From the NCBI GenBank assembly GCA_937915145.1, contig CALDNT010000058.1, forward strand, positions 1 to 64,000: a stretch of 64,000 bases of DNA, given 5' to 3'. The position numbers and the translations under genes were made by a program. Shown here piece after piece: positions 33,441 through 43,400 of this stretch; the first letter of the stretch is position 1; every line of letters starts with the position of its first letter. The stretch comes from an uncultured Reyranella sp. GTDB taxonomy: Bacteria > Pseudomonadota > Alphaproteobacteria > Reyranellales > Reyranellaceae. The notes beneath the pieces were generated by a model that was given only the letters and a program-made list of their open reading frames with translations, was not told where the DNA came from and made no database searches.

Positions 33441-33866
33441 TTACTTGGTCATGTTCTTGGTGGGTGGGGGCGGCGGGAAGTTGATCTCCACGCCGACACC
33501 GTCGGGATCGTAGAGGAAAATCTGCTGCCCGCCGGTCCGTGGAATGGTCTGCTCGCGGAATTTCACTTTCTTGGCCTTCAGCTTCTTGCGCACGCCGTCG
33601 ATGTCGGTGCCGGCGAAGGCGATATGGTCGAAACGGCCGGTGTCCTTGAACTTCTTCTTGGTGCCGCGCACGACGATGCCTTCGCGTGGCTTGCGCGGTC
33701 CCAGGATATGCACGGTGGCGACGCCGCCGGAATAGAGCCAGTTGCCGGGGAAGCCGAGGGGTGGACGGTCGCCGTCCTTGAGGCCCAGCACCTCGCAGTA
33801 GAATTTGACGGTCTTCTTCAGATTGGCAGGCTCGATGGTGTAGTGCTGGAGGGCGCCAAGCGGCAT
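33441..33866 (-). CDS. VOC family (glyoxalase/extradiol dioxygenase-fold) protein
   Basis: Single VOC domain protein of 141 residues. The first metal ligand region is LQHYTIEPANLKKTVKFYCEVLGLKDG, a second His is in GRFDHIAFAGTD and the Glu ligand is in YDPDGVGVEINFPP. It could be a lactoylglutathione lyase-like isomerase or a dioxygenase. It lies 10 bases downstream of the flavin monooxygenase gene. In such a position a ring-cleaving or epimerising role on the monooxygenase product is plausible but unproven. Confidence 0.84.
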   Translation of the reverse strand: MPLGALQHYTIEPANLKKTVKFYCEVLGLKDGDRPPLGFPGNWLYSGGVATVHILGPRKPREGIVVRGTKKKFKDTGRFDHIAFAGTDIDGVRKKLKAKKVKFREQTIPRTGGQQIFLYDPDGVGVEINFPPPPPTKNMTK

Positions 33867-33876
33867 GGTCGGTCTC

Positions 33877-35085
33877 CTAGACCCAGGTTAGATCGGTTTC
33901 GGCGCCCATCATCCAGGCGCCGACGGTTTCGAAATGGCTGAGCCGGCCCTGCAGTTGCTGGGTCACGGTGTGGATATCGCGGAAGCGGCGCTCCAGCGGA
34001 TGATTCTCGAAGATCGCCGTGGCGCCGGCGGCGTTGTAGGCGAAGTCGACCGCCTCGCGCGCCTTGTGGATGGCATTAGTCGAGGCGCCGCGGATGACGA
34101 TGCGATGGTCGATGCTGAGCGCGTCGCCGGCCGAGACTTCCTTCCAGATCCGCGCCAGTTCCTGCAGGAGGTAAGCGCTGGCGGTGCGCACGCCGATCTC
34201 GGCCTGCGCGAGGTTGGTCTGCACCACGGCGCTGTCGCGGATCGGACTCTTGCCGCCGCGCGGGACCTTGGTCCTGGCCGTGTCGACGAAATCGTCGAGG
34301 GCACCACGGGCGATGCCGAGTGCCACACCGGCGAAGCCCACCTCGTAGCAGGTCATCGCCGACATGCGGTAGAGCGCGCCGGACTCGCGGCGTTCGAAGG
34401 CTGGCTGCGAGAAATCGCGGCTGAATGAGTAGCCGTCGGGCACGAAGAGGTCGGTGACGGCGAACTGGTCTGAGGCGGTGCCGCGGAGCCCAACGACGTT
34501 CCAGATGTCGGTCCAGGCGACGGCGCTCATCGGCACCAGGAAAGTGCGCTCGATCTGCCGGCCATCCTTGGTCATGACCGGCGAGCCGTCCGCCTGGAAG
34601 AGCGGCGAGTGGCAGCCGATCCAGGTGGCGTGACGGCCACCCGAGGCGAACGCCCACGTGCCGGTGACCTTGTGACCGCCCTCGCACTTGACGGCGCGGG
34701 TCTTCGGCCCCGGCCCCCAGGCCAGCACGGCGCGTGGATCGTCACCGAAGATGTGCTTCGCCACCTTGGGGTCGAGATAGGCCGCGGTCATGGCGCAGCC
34801 CCCGGCCTGGCTGACACACCAGGCTGTCGAGGCGTCGCCGCGGGCAAGGGTCTCGATGACATGGAAAAAGGTGATGGGGTCGGTTTCAACGCCATTCGAC
34901 GAACGCGGCAGCAGCAGACGGAACAGCTGCGCCTCGTGCAATTTGTCGAGAAGTGCCGGCGGCAGCCGGCGCCTGTCCTCGATCTCGTTCGAGGCGGCGT
35001 CGACCGCCGGCAGGACGGCCTCGGCAAGCGAGATCACGGCCTGGTCGCCTGCGAGATCGGCGGAAGTCGGGATCAGCGTATCCAA
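33877..35085 (-). CDS. Acyl-CoA dehydrogenase-fold flavin monooxygenase (HpaB/HsaA-like group D)
   Basis: Protein of 402 residues with the acyl-CoA dehydrogenase fold and a type-2 C-terminal domain. The catalytic Glu of true acyl-CoA dehydrogenases is absent, and the C terminus reads ATAIFENHPLERRFRDIHTVTQQLQG, as in two-component flavin monooxygenases such as HsaA. FAD/FMN region: TGTWAFASGGRHATWIGCHS and NVVGLRGTASDQF. These enzymes hydroxylate aromatic rings using reduced flavin supplied by a separate reductase. No reductase gene is in this operon. It is the first gene of the eight-gene reverse-strand operon. Confidence 0.85.
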   Translation of the reverse strand: MDTLIPTSADLAGDQAVISLAEAVLPAVDAASNEIEDRRRLPPALLDKLHEAQLFRLLLPRSSNGVETDPITFFHVIETLARGDASTAWCVSQAGGCAMTAAYLDPKVAKHIFGDDPRAVLAWGPGPKTRAVKCEGGHKVTGTWAFASGGRHATWIGCHSPLFQADGSPVMTKDGRQIERTFLVPMSAVAWTDIWNVVGLRGTASDQFAVTDLFVPDGYSFSRDFSQPAFERRESGALYRMSAMTCYEVGFAGVALGIARGALDDFVDTARTKVPRGGKSPIRDSAVVQTNLAQAEIGVRTASAYLLQELARIWKEVSAGDALSIDHRIVIRGASTNAIHKAREAVDFAYNAAGATAIFENHPLERRFRDIHTVTQQLQGRLSHFETVGAWMMGAETDLTWV

Positions 35086-35190
35086 GGTAGCCTCCTGCGC
35101 TAACGCTACGCCCGGGAGACCGGTCGAAACAAGGGTCAGGGGCTCGCGGTTTTGCTATGCAGGGGGCCAATCCAGGGAGGATCGACCGTC

Positions 35191-36051
35191 ATGCATTGGA
35201 CCGACCGCCGCCGGCGTTTCCGCGCGCTTCTTGCCGGAGACCGCTGCTATCACCCGGGATCGGTGTTCGATCCGATCTCGGCCCGCATCGCCGAGGATCT
35301 CGGCTTCGAGATCGGCATGTTTGCCGGCTCCGTGGCATCGATGACGGTATTGGGAGCTCCCGATCTGATCGTGCTGACGCTGTCAGAGTTCGCGAGCCAA
35401 GCCTATCGCATCAATCGCGCCGGCAACCTGCCGCTGATGGTCGATGCCGACCACGGATACGGCAATGCCCTGAACGTCAAACGTACTGTCGAGGAACTGG
35501 AGACGGCAGGGGTCAGTGGCCTCAGCATTGAGGATACCGACCTGCCGACACCGCACGGCACGCCCAAGCCGCGCTTGATCCCGATCGCCGAGGGCATCGG
35601 CAAGATGAAGGCTGCGCTGGCCGGGCGGCAGGATCCGGCGCTTTGCATCGCCGGCCGCACAAGCGCGATCCAGATCACCGGCCTCGACGACGCCATCGCC
35701 CGCGGCAAGGCCTACGAGGCGGCGGGCGTCGACGCGCTGTTCTTCGTCGGTATCAGGACTCGGGCCGAACTCGACGCCATCTCGGCCGCGACAAAGCTGC
35801 CGCTGATCATGGGCGGCGTGTCGGGCGAGTTGAGCGACCTCGACTATCTTTCGGCCCGGCGCGTGCGCATCGCGCTGCAGGGCCACCAGCCGTTCGCGGC
35901 GGGGGTGAAGGCCGTCCACGACACGCTGAAGGCGCTCCGCGAGGGCACGGCACCGTCGAAGCTACAGGGCGTCGCCGATGCCGATTTGATGAAGCGGGTC
36001 ACGCGCGAAGCCGACTACGGCGGCTGGACCAGGGATTTCCTCGGCGGCTGA
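35191..36051 (+). CDS. PEP mutase/isocitrate lyase superfamily protein (oxaloacetate decarboxylase-like)
   Basis: TIM-barrel enzyme of 286 residues from the ATG at 35191, with a GGGAGG site 10 bases upstream; an earlier in-frame start gives no family sequence. Motifs: HPGSVFDPISARIAEDLGFEIGMFAGSVAS, MVDADHGYGNALNV (metal-binding Asp) and SIEDTDLPTPHG. The lyase Cys motif KKCGH is lacking. This pattern is that of the PA4872-type oxaloacetate decarboxylases, not methylisocitrate lyase. The gene is divergent from the monooxygenase operon and convergent with the transglutaminase gene, ending three bases from it. Confidence 0.87.
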   Translation: MHWTDRRRRFRALLAGDRCYHPGSVFDPISARIAEDLGFEIGMFAGSVASMTVLGAPDLIVLTLSEFASQAYRINRAGNLPLMVDADHGYGNALNVKRTVEELETAGVSGLSIEDTDLPTPHGTPKPRLIPIAEGIGKMKAALAGRQDPALCIAGRTSAIQITGLDDAIARGKAYEAAGVDALFFVGIRTRAELDAISAATKLPLIMGGVSGELSDLDYLSARRVRIALQGHQPFAAGVKAVHDTLKALREGTAPSKLQGVADADLMKRVTREADYGGWTRDFLGG

Positions 36052-36054
36052 CTG

Positions 36055-36933
36055 TCAATCCACCGGCACCAGCGTGACCTCGACGCTGTAGGTGTGGGCG
36101 TCGCCGCCCAGGATGACGCCGCGCAACGGACTCACGTCGGAGAAGTCGCGGCCCCAGGCGACGACGACGTGGTCTTCGCGCGCCACCAGGTCGTTGGTCG
36201 GGTCAAGGTGGACCCAGCCCGCTGCCTCGCCGCACCAGACCGCCACCCAGGCATGGCTGGCGTCGGCACCGCGCAGCGCAATCTCGTCCTTGGAATGAAC
36301 GGTGCGGATGTAGCCGGACACGTAGCCGGCCGCGAGGCCGTGGGCGCGCAGGGCCGCGATCTGGACATGAGCGAAATCCTGGCAGACCCCGCTCTTGCCT
36401 TCGAAAACTTCGGCCAATGGCGTGCTGATGTCGGTGGCGCCCGGGCGGTACTCGAAGTCGGTCTTGATGCGCGTGGTCAATTCGCGGGCGGCTTCGAGGA
36501 TCGGCCGCGCTGGCGTGAACGAAACCGCGCCATAGGCCCGAAGCGCGTCTACGGTCGGCACCAGAGGCGAGTCGTGGACGAATTCGCTGGCCTGGACCGC
36601 GACCGGGAAACCGCCGCCGCTTAATTCTGCCCTCAACTCCTCCCAAGGAGGGGTCGAGGCCGCAGGCGGCGGATCGGGGAAGCGGACATCAACCGTGGCG
36701 CGAACTTCGATGTCGAAGCGCGTGTGCGGTATGGCGATACGATAGATATCGATGTGGTTGCCGAAGTGGTCGAGGTGCTGGACCGCAAGTGCTGCATCGG
36801 GACTTGTCGTGACGTCGATCGACGTGACTTTCTGTCCGGGAAACGGGCGCGCCCGCAAATGGGCGATGTGATGCGCCGAGTCGACACTGCTGACATAGCT
36901 GTAGGAAGTTCGATGCGAGAGCAGGTACTGCAT
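36055..36933 (-). CDS. Transglutaminase-like Cys protease/ligase-associated protein
   Basis: Bacterial transglutaminase-like protein of 292 residues with the beta N-terminal region (MQYLLSHRTSYSYVSSVDSAHHIAHLRARP) and a papain-like core. The triad is visible: C184 in GKSGVCQDFAH, H227 in DASHAWVAVW and D244 in VHLDPTND. Proteins of this family occur with circularly permuted ATP-grasp/alpha-E proteins in predicted peptide synthesis systems, and would cut or transfer the amide bond made by the ligase. It is the last gene of this reverse-strand set, 15 bases after the ATP-grasp gene. Confidence 0.92.
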   Translation of the reverse strand: MQYLLSHRTSYSYVSSVDSAHHIAHLRARPFPGQKVTSIDVTTSPDAALAVQHLDHFGNHIDIYRIAIPHTRFDIEVRATVDVRFPDPPPAASTPPWEELRAELSGGGFPVAVQASEFVHDSPLVPTVDALRAYGAVSFTPARPILEAARELTTRIKTDFEYRPGATDISTPLAEVFEGKSGVCQDFAHVQIAALRAHGLAAGYVSGYIRTVHSKDEIALRGADASHAWVAVWCGEAAGWVHLDPTNDLVAREDHVVVAWGRDFSDVSPLRGVILGGDAHTYSVEVTLVPVD

Positions 36934-36948
36934 GGCCGGTCGTCCCGT

Positions 36949-39447
36949 TCAGCCGCCCGAGGAGCCGACGGCCTGTGCGGCCGGCAGGTGCGAGAAGTAG
37001 GCGCGGGTGATCGCCTCGGAAAGCGCCTCCAGCTTCTCGTCGGCGTCGGCGGCGACGTCGCGCAGCATGGCGAGCGCCAATCCCTCGTGCCGCCAGGCCT
37101 TCTCGTCACCGCCGAACTGGCGGACGACGGCCGTGAGGTCGCTCTCGAGCGACGCCGGAAACGCCGGTACCGGCACGCCCGAGGCGCGGGCGAGATAATC
37201 GAGATGTCCATTGATGGCCCGGAGCTGGAAGGCAAGCGCCCGTGGATTGCTGTCGTCGAGAACGACGAGATCGAGCACCGGCGCCGGTTGGAGTTGGCCA
37301 AGGTACCGGGTGCGGTAGGTGATCGTGCTGTCGCACAATTCCAGGGCCAGGCGCATCGCGGCCTCCCAGTCGATCGGTGATTGGGTGAAGGGACTGAGGG
37401 CGCCCGTCAGGATGAACTGCGCGCGCTCGAGGCGGCGTCCAAGGTCGAGGAAGCGCCAGCCGGTACCGCGGGTCATATTTTCCTGCGCCAGGCCCGAAAG
37501 AGTGGCGACGAAGCGGACGATCTCGTCGAGGGCCGCGAGCAGGAGGTCGAGATTGCCACGCGCGGCCAGGAGCCGCTTGCGCACTTCGGTCATCTCCGGC
37601 CCGGTTGCGATGGTCATGTCGGCGGAAAAGCGGTCGCGCATGGTGCGCGCCAGGTGCTGAATGGCATCGAGCACGGTGGCAAGCCCGCGATCGTCGGAGG
37701 CGACGGCCCCCAGATCCTGCTGGAAGGCCGCACTTTCCGGCGCCGACATCGCGGCGGCGGGGTCCATCAGATTGGCTCGGTGCAGCAGGCGCCCCAGCAG
37801 GCGCAGCTCGACGGAGTCGCGAGGGCCTACGGCGCCCTGCGCCACCTTGGTGGCAGCGGTGCGCAGCAGCCGCGCGTCGTTGTCCAGCCGCTCGATGTAG
37901 CGTCCAAGCCAGTAGAGATTGTCGGCAACGCGGCTTTGCAGGTCGGCGCCGCCTCGCTCGACGGCAAGCTGGTGGAACTGCCGGGTTGGCGGCAGCTCGA
38001 CATCGGCGGCATCTTCGGTCAGCACCCAGACGTCCTTAAGGGTACCACCGAGCCGTCCGAGTGAACTCAATGCGGTGTCGCCCGCGGGCTCGCGCGCGAG
38101 GCCGCCCGGCAGCACGCGAAAACCGTCACCATCGGAAATCAGGAAGACGCGCATCACGACCGCCGCCGGCGCCAGGGCTTGGCCATCCCATTTCGGCGTG
38201 AGCGACGGCGTGAAGGGGTACTGTGCCACGAAGCGGCCGGGATGGGCGCGAATGCGGGCCTCGAGGGCCGCGCGCTCGGCGGGCTCCAGCATGCCGACGA
38301 CGATCGGCTCGCGATCGTGACCGAGGCAGGGTCGCACGATCATGGCGTCGAGGTTGGCCAGAGCGAAGGCGAGCGCCGGCGGCTCGCCCAGCCACCAGAC
38401 ATCGAGCGACGGCAGGCCAAGGGGTTCGCCAAGCAGGTCCTTGCACAACCGTTCGAGGAACGGCATCAGGGCCGGTGTTTCAACCACGCCCGATCCCAGG
38501 GCATTAGCCAGGACAACGCGGCCGCTGCGGGTCGTCTCGACCAGGCCGGTGATGCCGAGCGCCGAGTCGGCGCGAAGTTCCAGCGGATCGACGAAGGCGC
38601 TGTCGAGACGACGCAGCAGCATGTGGACGGGCCGCAGTCCCGCCAGCGTCTTGATCGATACTTCGCCGTCGCGCGTCACCAGATCGCCGCCTTCGACCAG
38701 AGGCACCCCCAGTGTGCGCGCGAGGTGGACATGGCCGAAATAGTCGGCCGACAGAGCGCCCGGCGTCAGCATCGCCATGTTGGGGCGCGCGATGTTGCCC
38801 GGCGCCAGGGCCAGCAGCGAGTCGTGCCAGCGATCGACGAAGGGCCTGACGTGGCGCACTGGAATGGAGCGGAATGCCTCGGGCAGGCTGCGCGCCAGCA
38901 CACGCCGCATTTCCAGCGCATAACCCACCCCGGCCGGGACTTCGGTGTGATCGGCCAGGACATGCCAGCGGCCATCGCCCAGGCGCACCAGGTCGACGGC
39001 GTAGTTGGTAAGGTGACGGGCTGGGGCCACGCCGTCGGTGACCCTGCAGGGCCGTAGGAAATGCCGGTTGGCATGGACCAACATCGCCGGCAGAAGCCGC
39101 TTCTTCAGCAGATCCTGCGAGCCATAGACGTCGGCCAGGATGGCATCGAGCAGGCGGGCGCGCTGGATCAGGCCGGTCTCGAGAAACGCCCATTCTTCGG
39201 GAGCGATGACGAAGGGCAGCGGGTCGAATGTCCAGCGTGGCGCGGCATGATCGTCCAGCAGGTTGACGGTCGCCCCCGACTCCTCGAGCTGCCGGCGCGC
39301 GCTTTCCACCCGCTCGCTCAGTCCGCCGGGGAGTGCGCGGATGACGCTCAGGATGCCTTGCCAGTGGTAGCGGATCGACTTCTGGCTGGTGACCAGCTCG
39401 TCGTAGGCGCTCGCCGGCGTAGTAAGGAGGCCGCGCAACGACTCCAT
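36949..39447 (-). CDS. Circularly permuted ATP-grasp / alpha-E fusion protein
   Basis: Fusion of 832 residues. About residues 1-490 are the circularly permuted type 2 ATP-grasp ligase (NLLDDHAAPRWTFDPLPFVI, VLADHTEVPAGVGYALEMRR, ITGLVETTRSGRVVLANALGSGVVETPALMPFLERL), which would use ATP to join a carboxylate to an amine. From about residue 500 the alpha-E helical domain begins (SRVADNLYWLGRYIERLDNDARLLR), with RFLDLGRRLERAQFIL. In many genomes these are two separate genes; here they are one. Neighbour-based predictions in the literature assign the system to synthesis of a peptide or peptide tag. The product is not known. Confidence 0.9.
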   Translation of the reverse strand: MESLRGLLTTPASAYDELVTSQKSIRYHWQGILSVIRALPGGLSERVESARRQLEESGATVNLLDDHAAPRWTFDPLPFVIAPEEWAFLETGLIQRARLLDAILADVYGSQDLLKKRLLPAMLVHANRHFLRPCRVTDGVAPARHLTNYAVDLVRLGDGRWHVLADHTEVPAGVGYALEMRRVLARSLPEAFRSIPVRHVRPFVDRWHDSLLALAPGNIARPNMAMLTPGALSADYFGHVHLARTLGVPLVEGGDLVTRDGEVSIKTLAGLRPVHMLLRRLDSAFVDPLELRADSALGITGLVETTRSGRVVLANALGSGVVETPALMPFLERLCKDLLGEPLGLPSLDVWWLGEPPALAFALANLDAMIVRPCLGHDREPIVVGMLEPAERAALEARIRAHPGRFVAQYPFTPSLTPKWDGQALAPAAVVMRVFLISDGDGFRVLPGGLAREPAGDTALSSLGRLGGTLKDVWVLTEDAADVELPPTRQFHQLAVERGGADLQSRVADNLYWLGRYIERLDNDARLLRTAATKVAQGAVGPRDSVELRLLGRLLHRANLMDPAAAMSAPESAAFQQDLGAVASDDRGLATVLDAIQHLARTMRDRFSADMTIATGPEMTEVRKRLLAARGNLDLLLAALDEIVRFVATLSGLAQENMTRGTGWRFLDLGRRLERAQFILTGALSPFTQSPIDWEAAMRLALELCDSTITYRTRYLGQLQPAPVLDLVVLDDSNPRALAFQLRAINGHLDYLARASGVPVPAFPASLESDLTAVVRQFGGDEKAWRHEGLALAMLRDVAADADEKLEALSEAITRAYFSHLPAAQAVGSSGG

Positions 39448-39571
39448 GGGTCCGCTGGTTATTGAAGTTGGAAGGGCCAGAATCGCACAGGGGCGTGCCG
39501 AGGTCTACCCATCGCCGCCGGCCAGCGGGTCACGCCCTCGTTCGGCAAAGGTCTGGTCATGGCCGCGCGGC

Positions 39572-40357
39572 TCATTGGAACCTTGGCTTGCGCTTTTCGA
39601 CAAACGCCCTGATGCCCTCGGCGCCATCGTCGGATACCGCGGCGCTGGCGATATCGCGGCCCTCCAGCTCCATCTGCTCCTCCAGGCCATTGCGGAGGGC
39701 GCCGAGCAGGAGCTTCTTGATGGACGAATGAGCACCACCTGGACCGGCGGCGAGCTGCGTCGCAATCGCCAGGGCCTCTTCCTGCAAGGACTCGTCGGGC
39801 ACCACGCGCGTGACGAGGCCCCAGTCGAGCGCCTCGCGAGCGGACAGCGTCCTGTTGGTGAGCATCAGCTCCTGGGTGCGCCGCAGGCCGATGAGGCGGG
39901 GCATGAAGTAAGTCGAACTCCCGTCCGGGCTGAGGCCGGTGCGGGTATAGGCCATGGTGAACTTCGCCGATTCAGCGGCCAGGACGTAGTCGCCCGTGAC
40001 CGCAAGGCTGAAGCCGGCACCGGCGGCGATCCCATTTACGGCGATCACGACGACAGCCGGCATCCGTGCAAACAGGGAGATCGCCTTGTGCAGCTCGTCG
40101 GCCAGTTCCTTGATCTTGGCGCCTGCCTGGTCGCCGAATGCGACGAACGCCTTGAGGTCGCCGCCGGCGCAGAACATCCGGCCTGTGCCGGTAAGCAGGA
40201 CGACCTTGACGCTCTTGTCGTTGTCACAGATCAGGGCCGCCTGCGCGAGTTCTCTCGCTAGGGTGAGATTGAGGGCGTTCGCGGCATCGGGCCGGTCAAG
40301 CGTGATACGCGCAACGGCGCCGTCGATGGCCAACCGAAGGCACTCAAACTGCTGCAT
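39572..40357 (-). CDS. Enoyl-CoA hydratase/isomerase family protein
   Basis: Crotonase-fold enzyme of 261 residues from the ATG at 40357, which has a GGAGGGAA site; the upstream in-frame ATG at 40414 lacks one. The oxyanion-hole regions are MFCAGGDLKAF and NGIAAGAGFSLAV. The downstream acidic residue of classical hydratases (Glu164 position) is near RTGLSPDGSSTYFMPRLIG, where Asp and Ser appear, so it may be an isomerase or a thioesterase-like relative. It interrupts the ATP-grasp and DUF2126 genes, with gaps of 124 and 115 bases on either side, so it may be a later insertion with its own promoter. Confidence 0.88.
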   Translation of the reverse strand: MQQFECLRLAIDGAVARITLDRPDAANALNLTLARELAQAALICDNDKSVKVVLLTGTGRMFCAGGDLKAFVAFGDQAGAKIKELADELHKAISLFARMPAVVVIAVNGIAAGAGFSLAVTGDYVLAAESAKFTMAYTRTGLSPDGSSTYFMPRLIGLRRTQELMLTNRTLSAREALDWGLVTRVVPDESLQEEALAIATQLAAGPGGAHSSIKKLLLGALRNGLEEQMELEGRDIASAAVSDDGAEGIRAFVEKRKPRFQ

Positions 40358-40472
40358 GCTTTCCCTCCGACAGCTCCTATATGCGTTAGTCGCAGTATCG
40401 CAATGAGTGATCAACGACGAATTGAGGAGTTGGTTCCCGTTGGGGCTGGCAACGGCCTGGGCCGGCAGGACA

Positions 40473-43400
40473 TCAGGCGCGTCGGAGGTCGAGCGTCAGG
40501 GGGTGTTCGGGATTGTCCATCTTCCGGGGCTCGGGGGCTACGCCGGGCGTATGGCCGATCGGGAAGAAACGGGCGCGACGGCGTGCCTCGGCCTCATTGG
40601 CGTTGACCGGCACGCGGTCGTAGCTGCGGCCACCGGGGTGGGCGACGTGATAGGTGCATCCCCCCAGGGATCGCCCGCTCCACAGGTCGTGGATGTCGAA
40701 GGTGAGCGGTGCGTGCACGCCGATCGTCGGGTGCAGTGCATTGGGGGGTTGCCAGGCGCGATAGCGGACGCCGGCTACGTACTGGCCGGCCGTGCCGGTG
40801 GCACGCAGCGGCAGGCGCCAACCATTGCAGGCGATCACATGACGCGCGTCGTTCAGCCCCTCGACCTTTACCTGCAGGCGTTCGACCGAGGAATCGACAT
40901 AGCGAACGGCACCGCCGCCGCCCGGCTCTTCGCCCAGCACGTGCCACGGTTCGAGTGCATGGCGCAGTTCCAGTCCGATACCGCGTTGCGCGATTTCGCC
41001 CAGCCGCGGGAAGCGGAACTCGAAGTGCGGCGCGAACCACTGCGGCTCGAAGCGGTAGCCGGCCTCGGCAAGATCGGCCAGCACCTCGCTGAAATCCTGC
41101 CACACGAAATGCGGCAGCATGAAATCGTCGTGCAGGCGCGTTCCCCAGCGGCTGAGTGGCCGCTCGTAGGGCCGGGCCCAGAATTTGGCGACGAGGCCGC
41201 GCAATAAGGCCTGCTGCGCCGCACTCATCTGCCAATGCGGCGGCATTTCGAAGGCGCGCAGTTCGAGCAGCCCGCGCCGGCCGGCGGCGCTGTCCGGCGT
41301 GAAGAGCTTGTCGATGCAGAATTCGGTGCGATGCGCGTTGCCGGTGGCATCGACCAGCAGGTTGCGGAACACCCGGTCGACCAGCCACGGCGGCGTTTGG
41401 CGGCCGGGCGCGATCTGGCGGAAGGCGATCTCCAGCTCGTGCAGTGCATCGTTGCGTGCCTCGTCGATGCGGGGATGCTGGCTGGTCGGGCCGATGAACA
41501 GACCCGAGAACAGATATGAAAGCGACGGGTGGTTGATCCAGTAACCCAGGAGACTTTTCAGCAGGTCGGGCCGGCGCAGCAGTGGAGAGTCCGGCGCCGA
41601 CGGGCCACCCAGGACGATGTGATTGCCGCCGCCGGTGCCGGTGTGACGTCCGTCGATCATGAACTTCTGCGCACCCAGCCGGGTGGCACGCGCTTCCTGG
41701 TAGACGATCTCGGTGCGCTCGACGAGTTCCGGCCAACTGGCGGCGGGATGGATATTGACCTCGATCACGCCGGGATCGGGCGTGACGCTGAAGCTCAACA
41801 GCCGCGAATCGCCGCTGGGCGGCGAATAGCCCTCGATGAACACCGGTTGGCCGAGTTCCTCGGCGGTATCCTCTACCGTCGTCACCAGTTCGAGATAGTC
41901 CTCAGTGCGCTCGACCGGCGGCATGAAAACGTACAGGTGCCCGTCGCGCGACTCGAACGACATGGCGGTACGGACGACGGCGCCGGCCGAAGTGCCGATT
42001 GCAGGATGGCCGGCGCCAGGCCGGCTGGCGAGGTCGGGTGCCAGCGCACGGCGCCAGGCTTCGCGGCGGGCGTCACCTTCACCGTTCTCCGGAGCGCTTC
42101 CACGTTCCTGGCGACGCAGCACCGGCGCACGGCGGAAGGCGTCGGGTGGTGGCAGGTCGGGATAGGCGATCATGGGGTCGGGGTCGGCGATGAAGTCGGT
42201 ATCCGCTGGCGCCGCCCAAGGCAGCGAATCGAGCGGCAGGCGGTAGCCGAGGGCGGAGTCGCCGGGGATCAGGTAGCACTTCTCCGAGCGCAGGAACCAC
42301 GGGCCGCTGCGCCAACGCCCGCGCCCCTCGCGCTTGATGGGCAGGACATATCCGGCAGCATCTTCGAGACCCTTCTCGAAAATCCGCGCCAGCCGTTCGC
42401 GCTCCAGCGGGTCCTTCACCTTGGCCGCATCGACCGCGACGTTGCTCGGCAGGCGCCGCTCGCGCCATAGGTAGTACCAGGTGTCCTCGAACGCCGGGAA
42501 GAGATAGCCGGGATTGAGTTGCAGCCGCTCGGCGACGGCGAGCGCGAAGCGTTGCGCCGCCTCGGGCGTGGCGCCGACGGGTTTGGATTCGACGGCGGTG
42601 AGATGCGGGTCGCGCCAGATTGGCTGGCCATCCTTGCGCCAGAAGCAGCCGAGCGCCCAGCGCGGCAGCTGCTCACCGGGATACCACTTGCCCTGGCCGA
42701 AATGCAGCAGCGGCTTCTTGGCGAAGCGGTCGGCGAGCTTGCGGAACAGCGCGCCCGCGAGCCGGCGTTTCTCCGGGCCCAGTGCCAGGGTGTTCCATTC
42801 GTCGCCGTCCATGTCATCGATCGAGACGAAGGTCGGTTCGCCGCCCATGGTGAGTCGGACATCGCCCTTGGCGATGTCGCGCTCGATCGTCTCGCCGACC
42901 TCGAGCAAGGTCGCCCACTGCTCGCTGCTGTAGGGCTTTGTGGTGCGCGGCGTCTCGCGCACGCGCACCACCGTCATCTCATGTTCGAAACTGACCTCGG
43001 ACTTCTCGACTCCGCCCTCGATTGGCGCCGCACTTGATGGCTCGGGCGTGCAGGCGAGCGGAATATGGCCTTCGCCCGTCAGCAGGCCCGACGTCGGGTC
43101 GAGCCCAATCCACCCAGCGCCGGGCAGATAGATTTCGCACCAGGCGTGAAGGTCGGTGAAATCACCGGTCGGGCCCTCGGGGCCGTCGAGCGGCTTCTCG
43201 TCGGGCTTGAGCTGGATCAGGTAGCCCGAAGCGAAACGCGCAGCGAAACCCAGGTGGCGCATGATGGTGACCAGCAGCCAGCCGGTGTCGCGGCACGAAC
43301 CCTTGCCCAGCGCCAGGGTTTGCTCGCAAGTCTGGACGCCCGGCTCCAGCCGCACGATGTAGCCGATCTCTTTCTGCAGCCGGGCGTTGAGGCCGACGAT

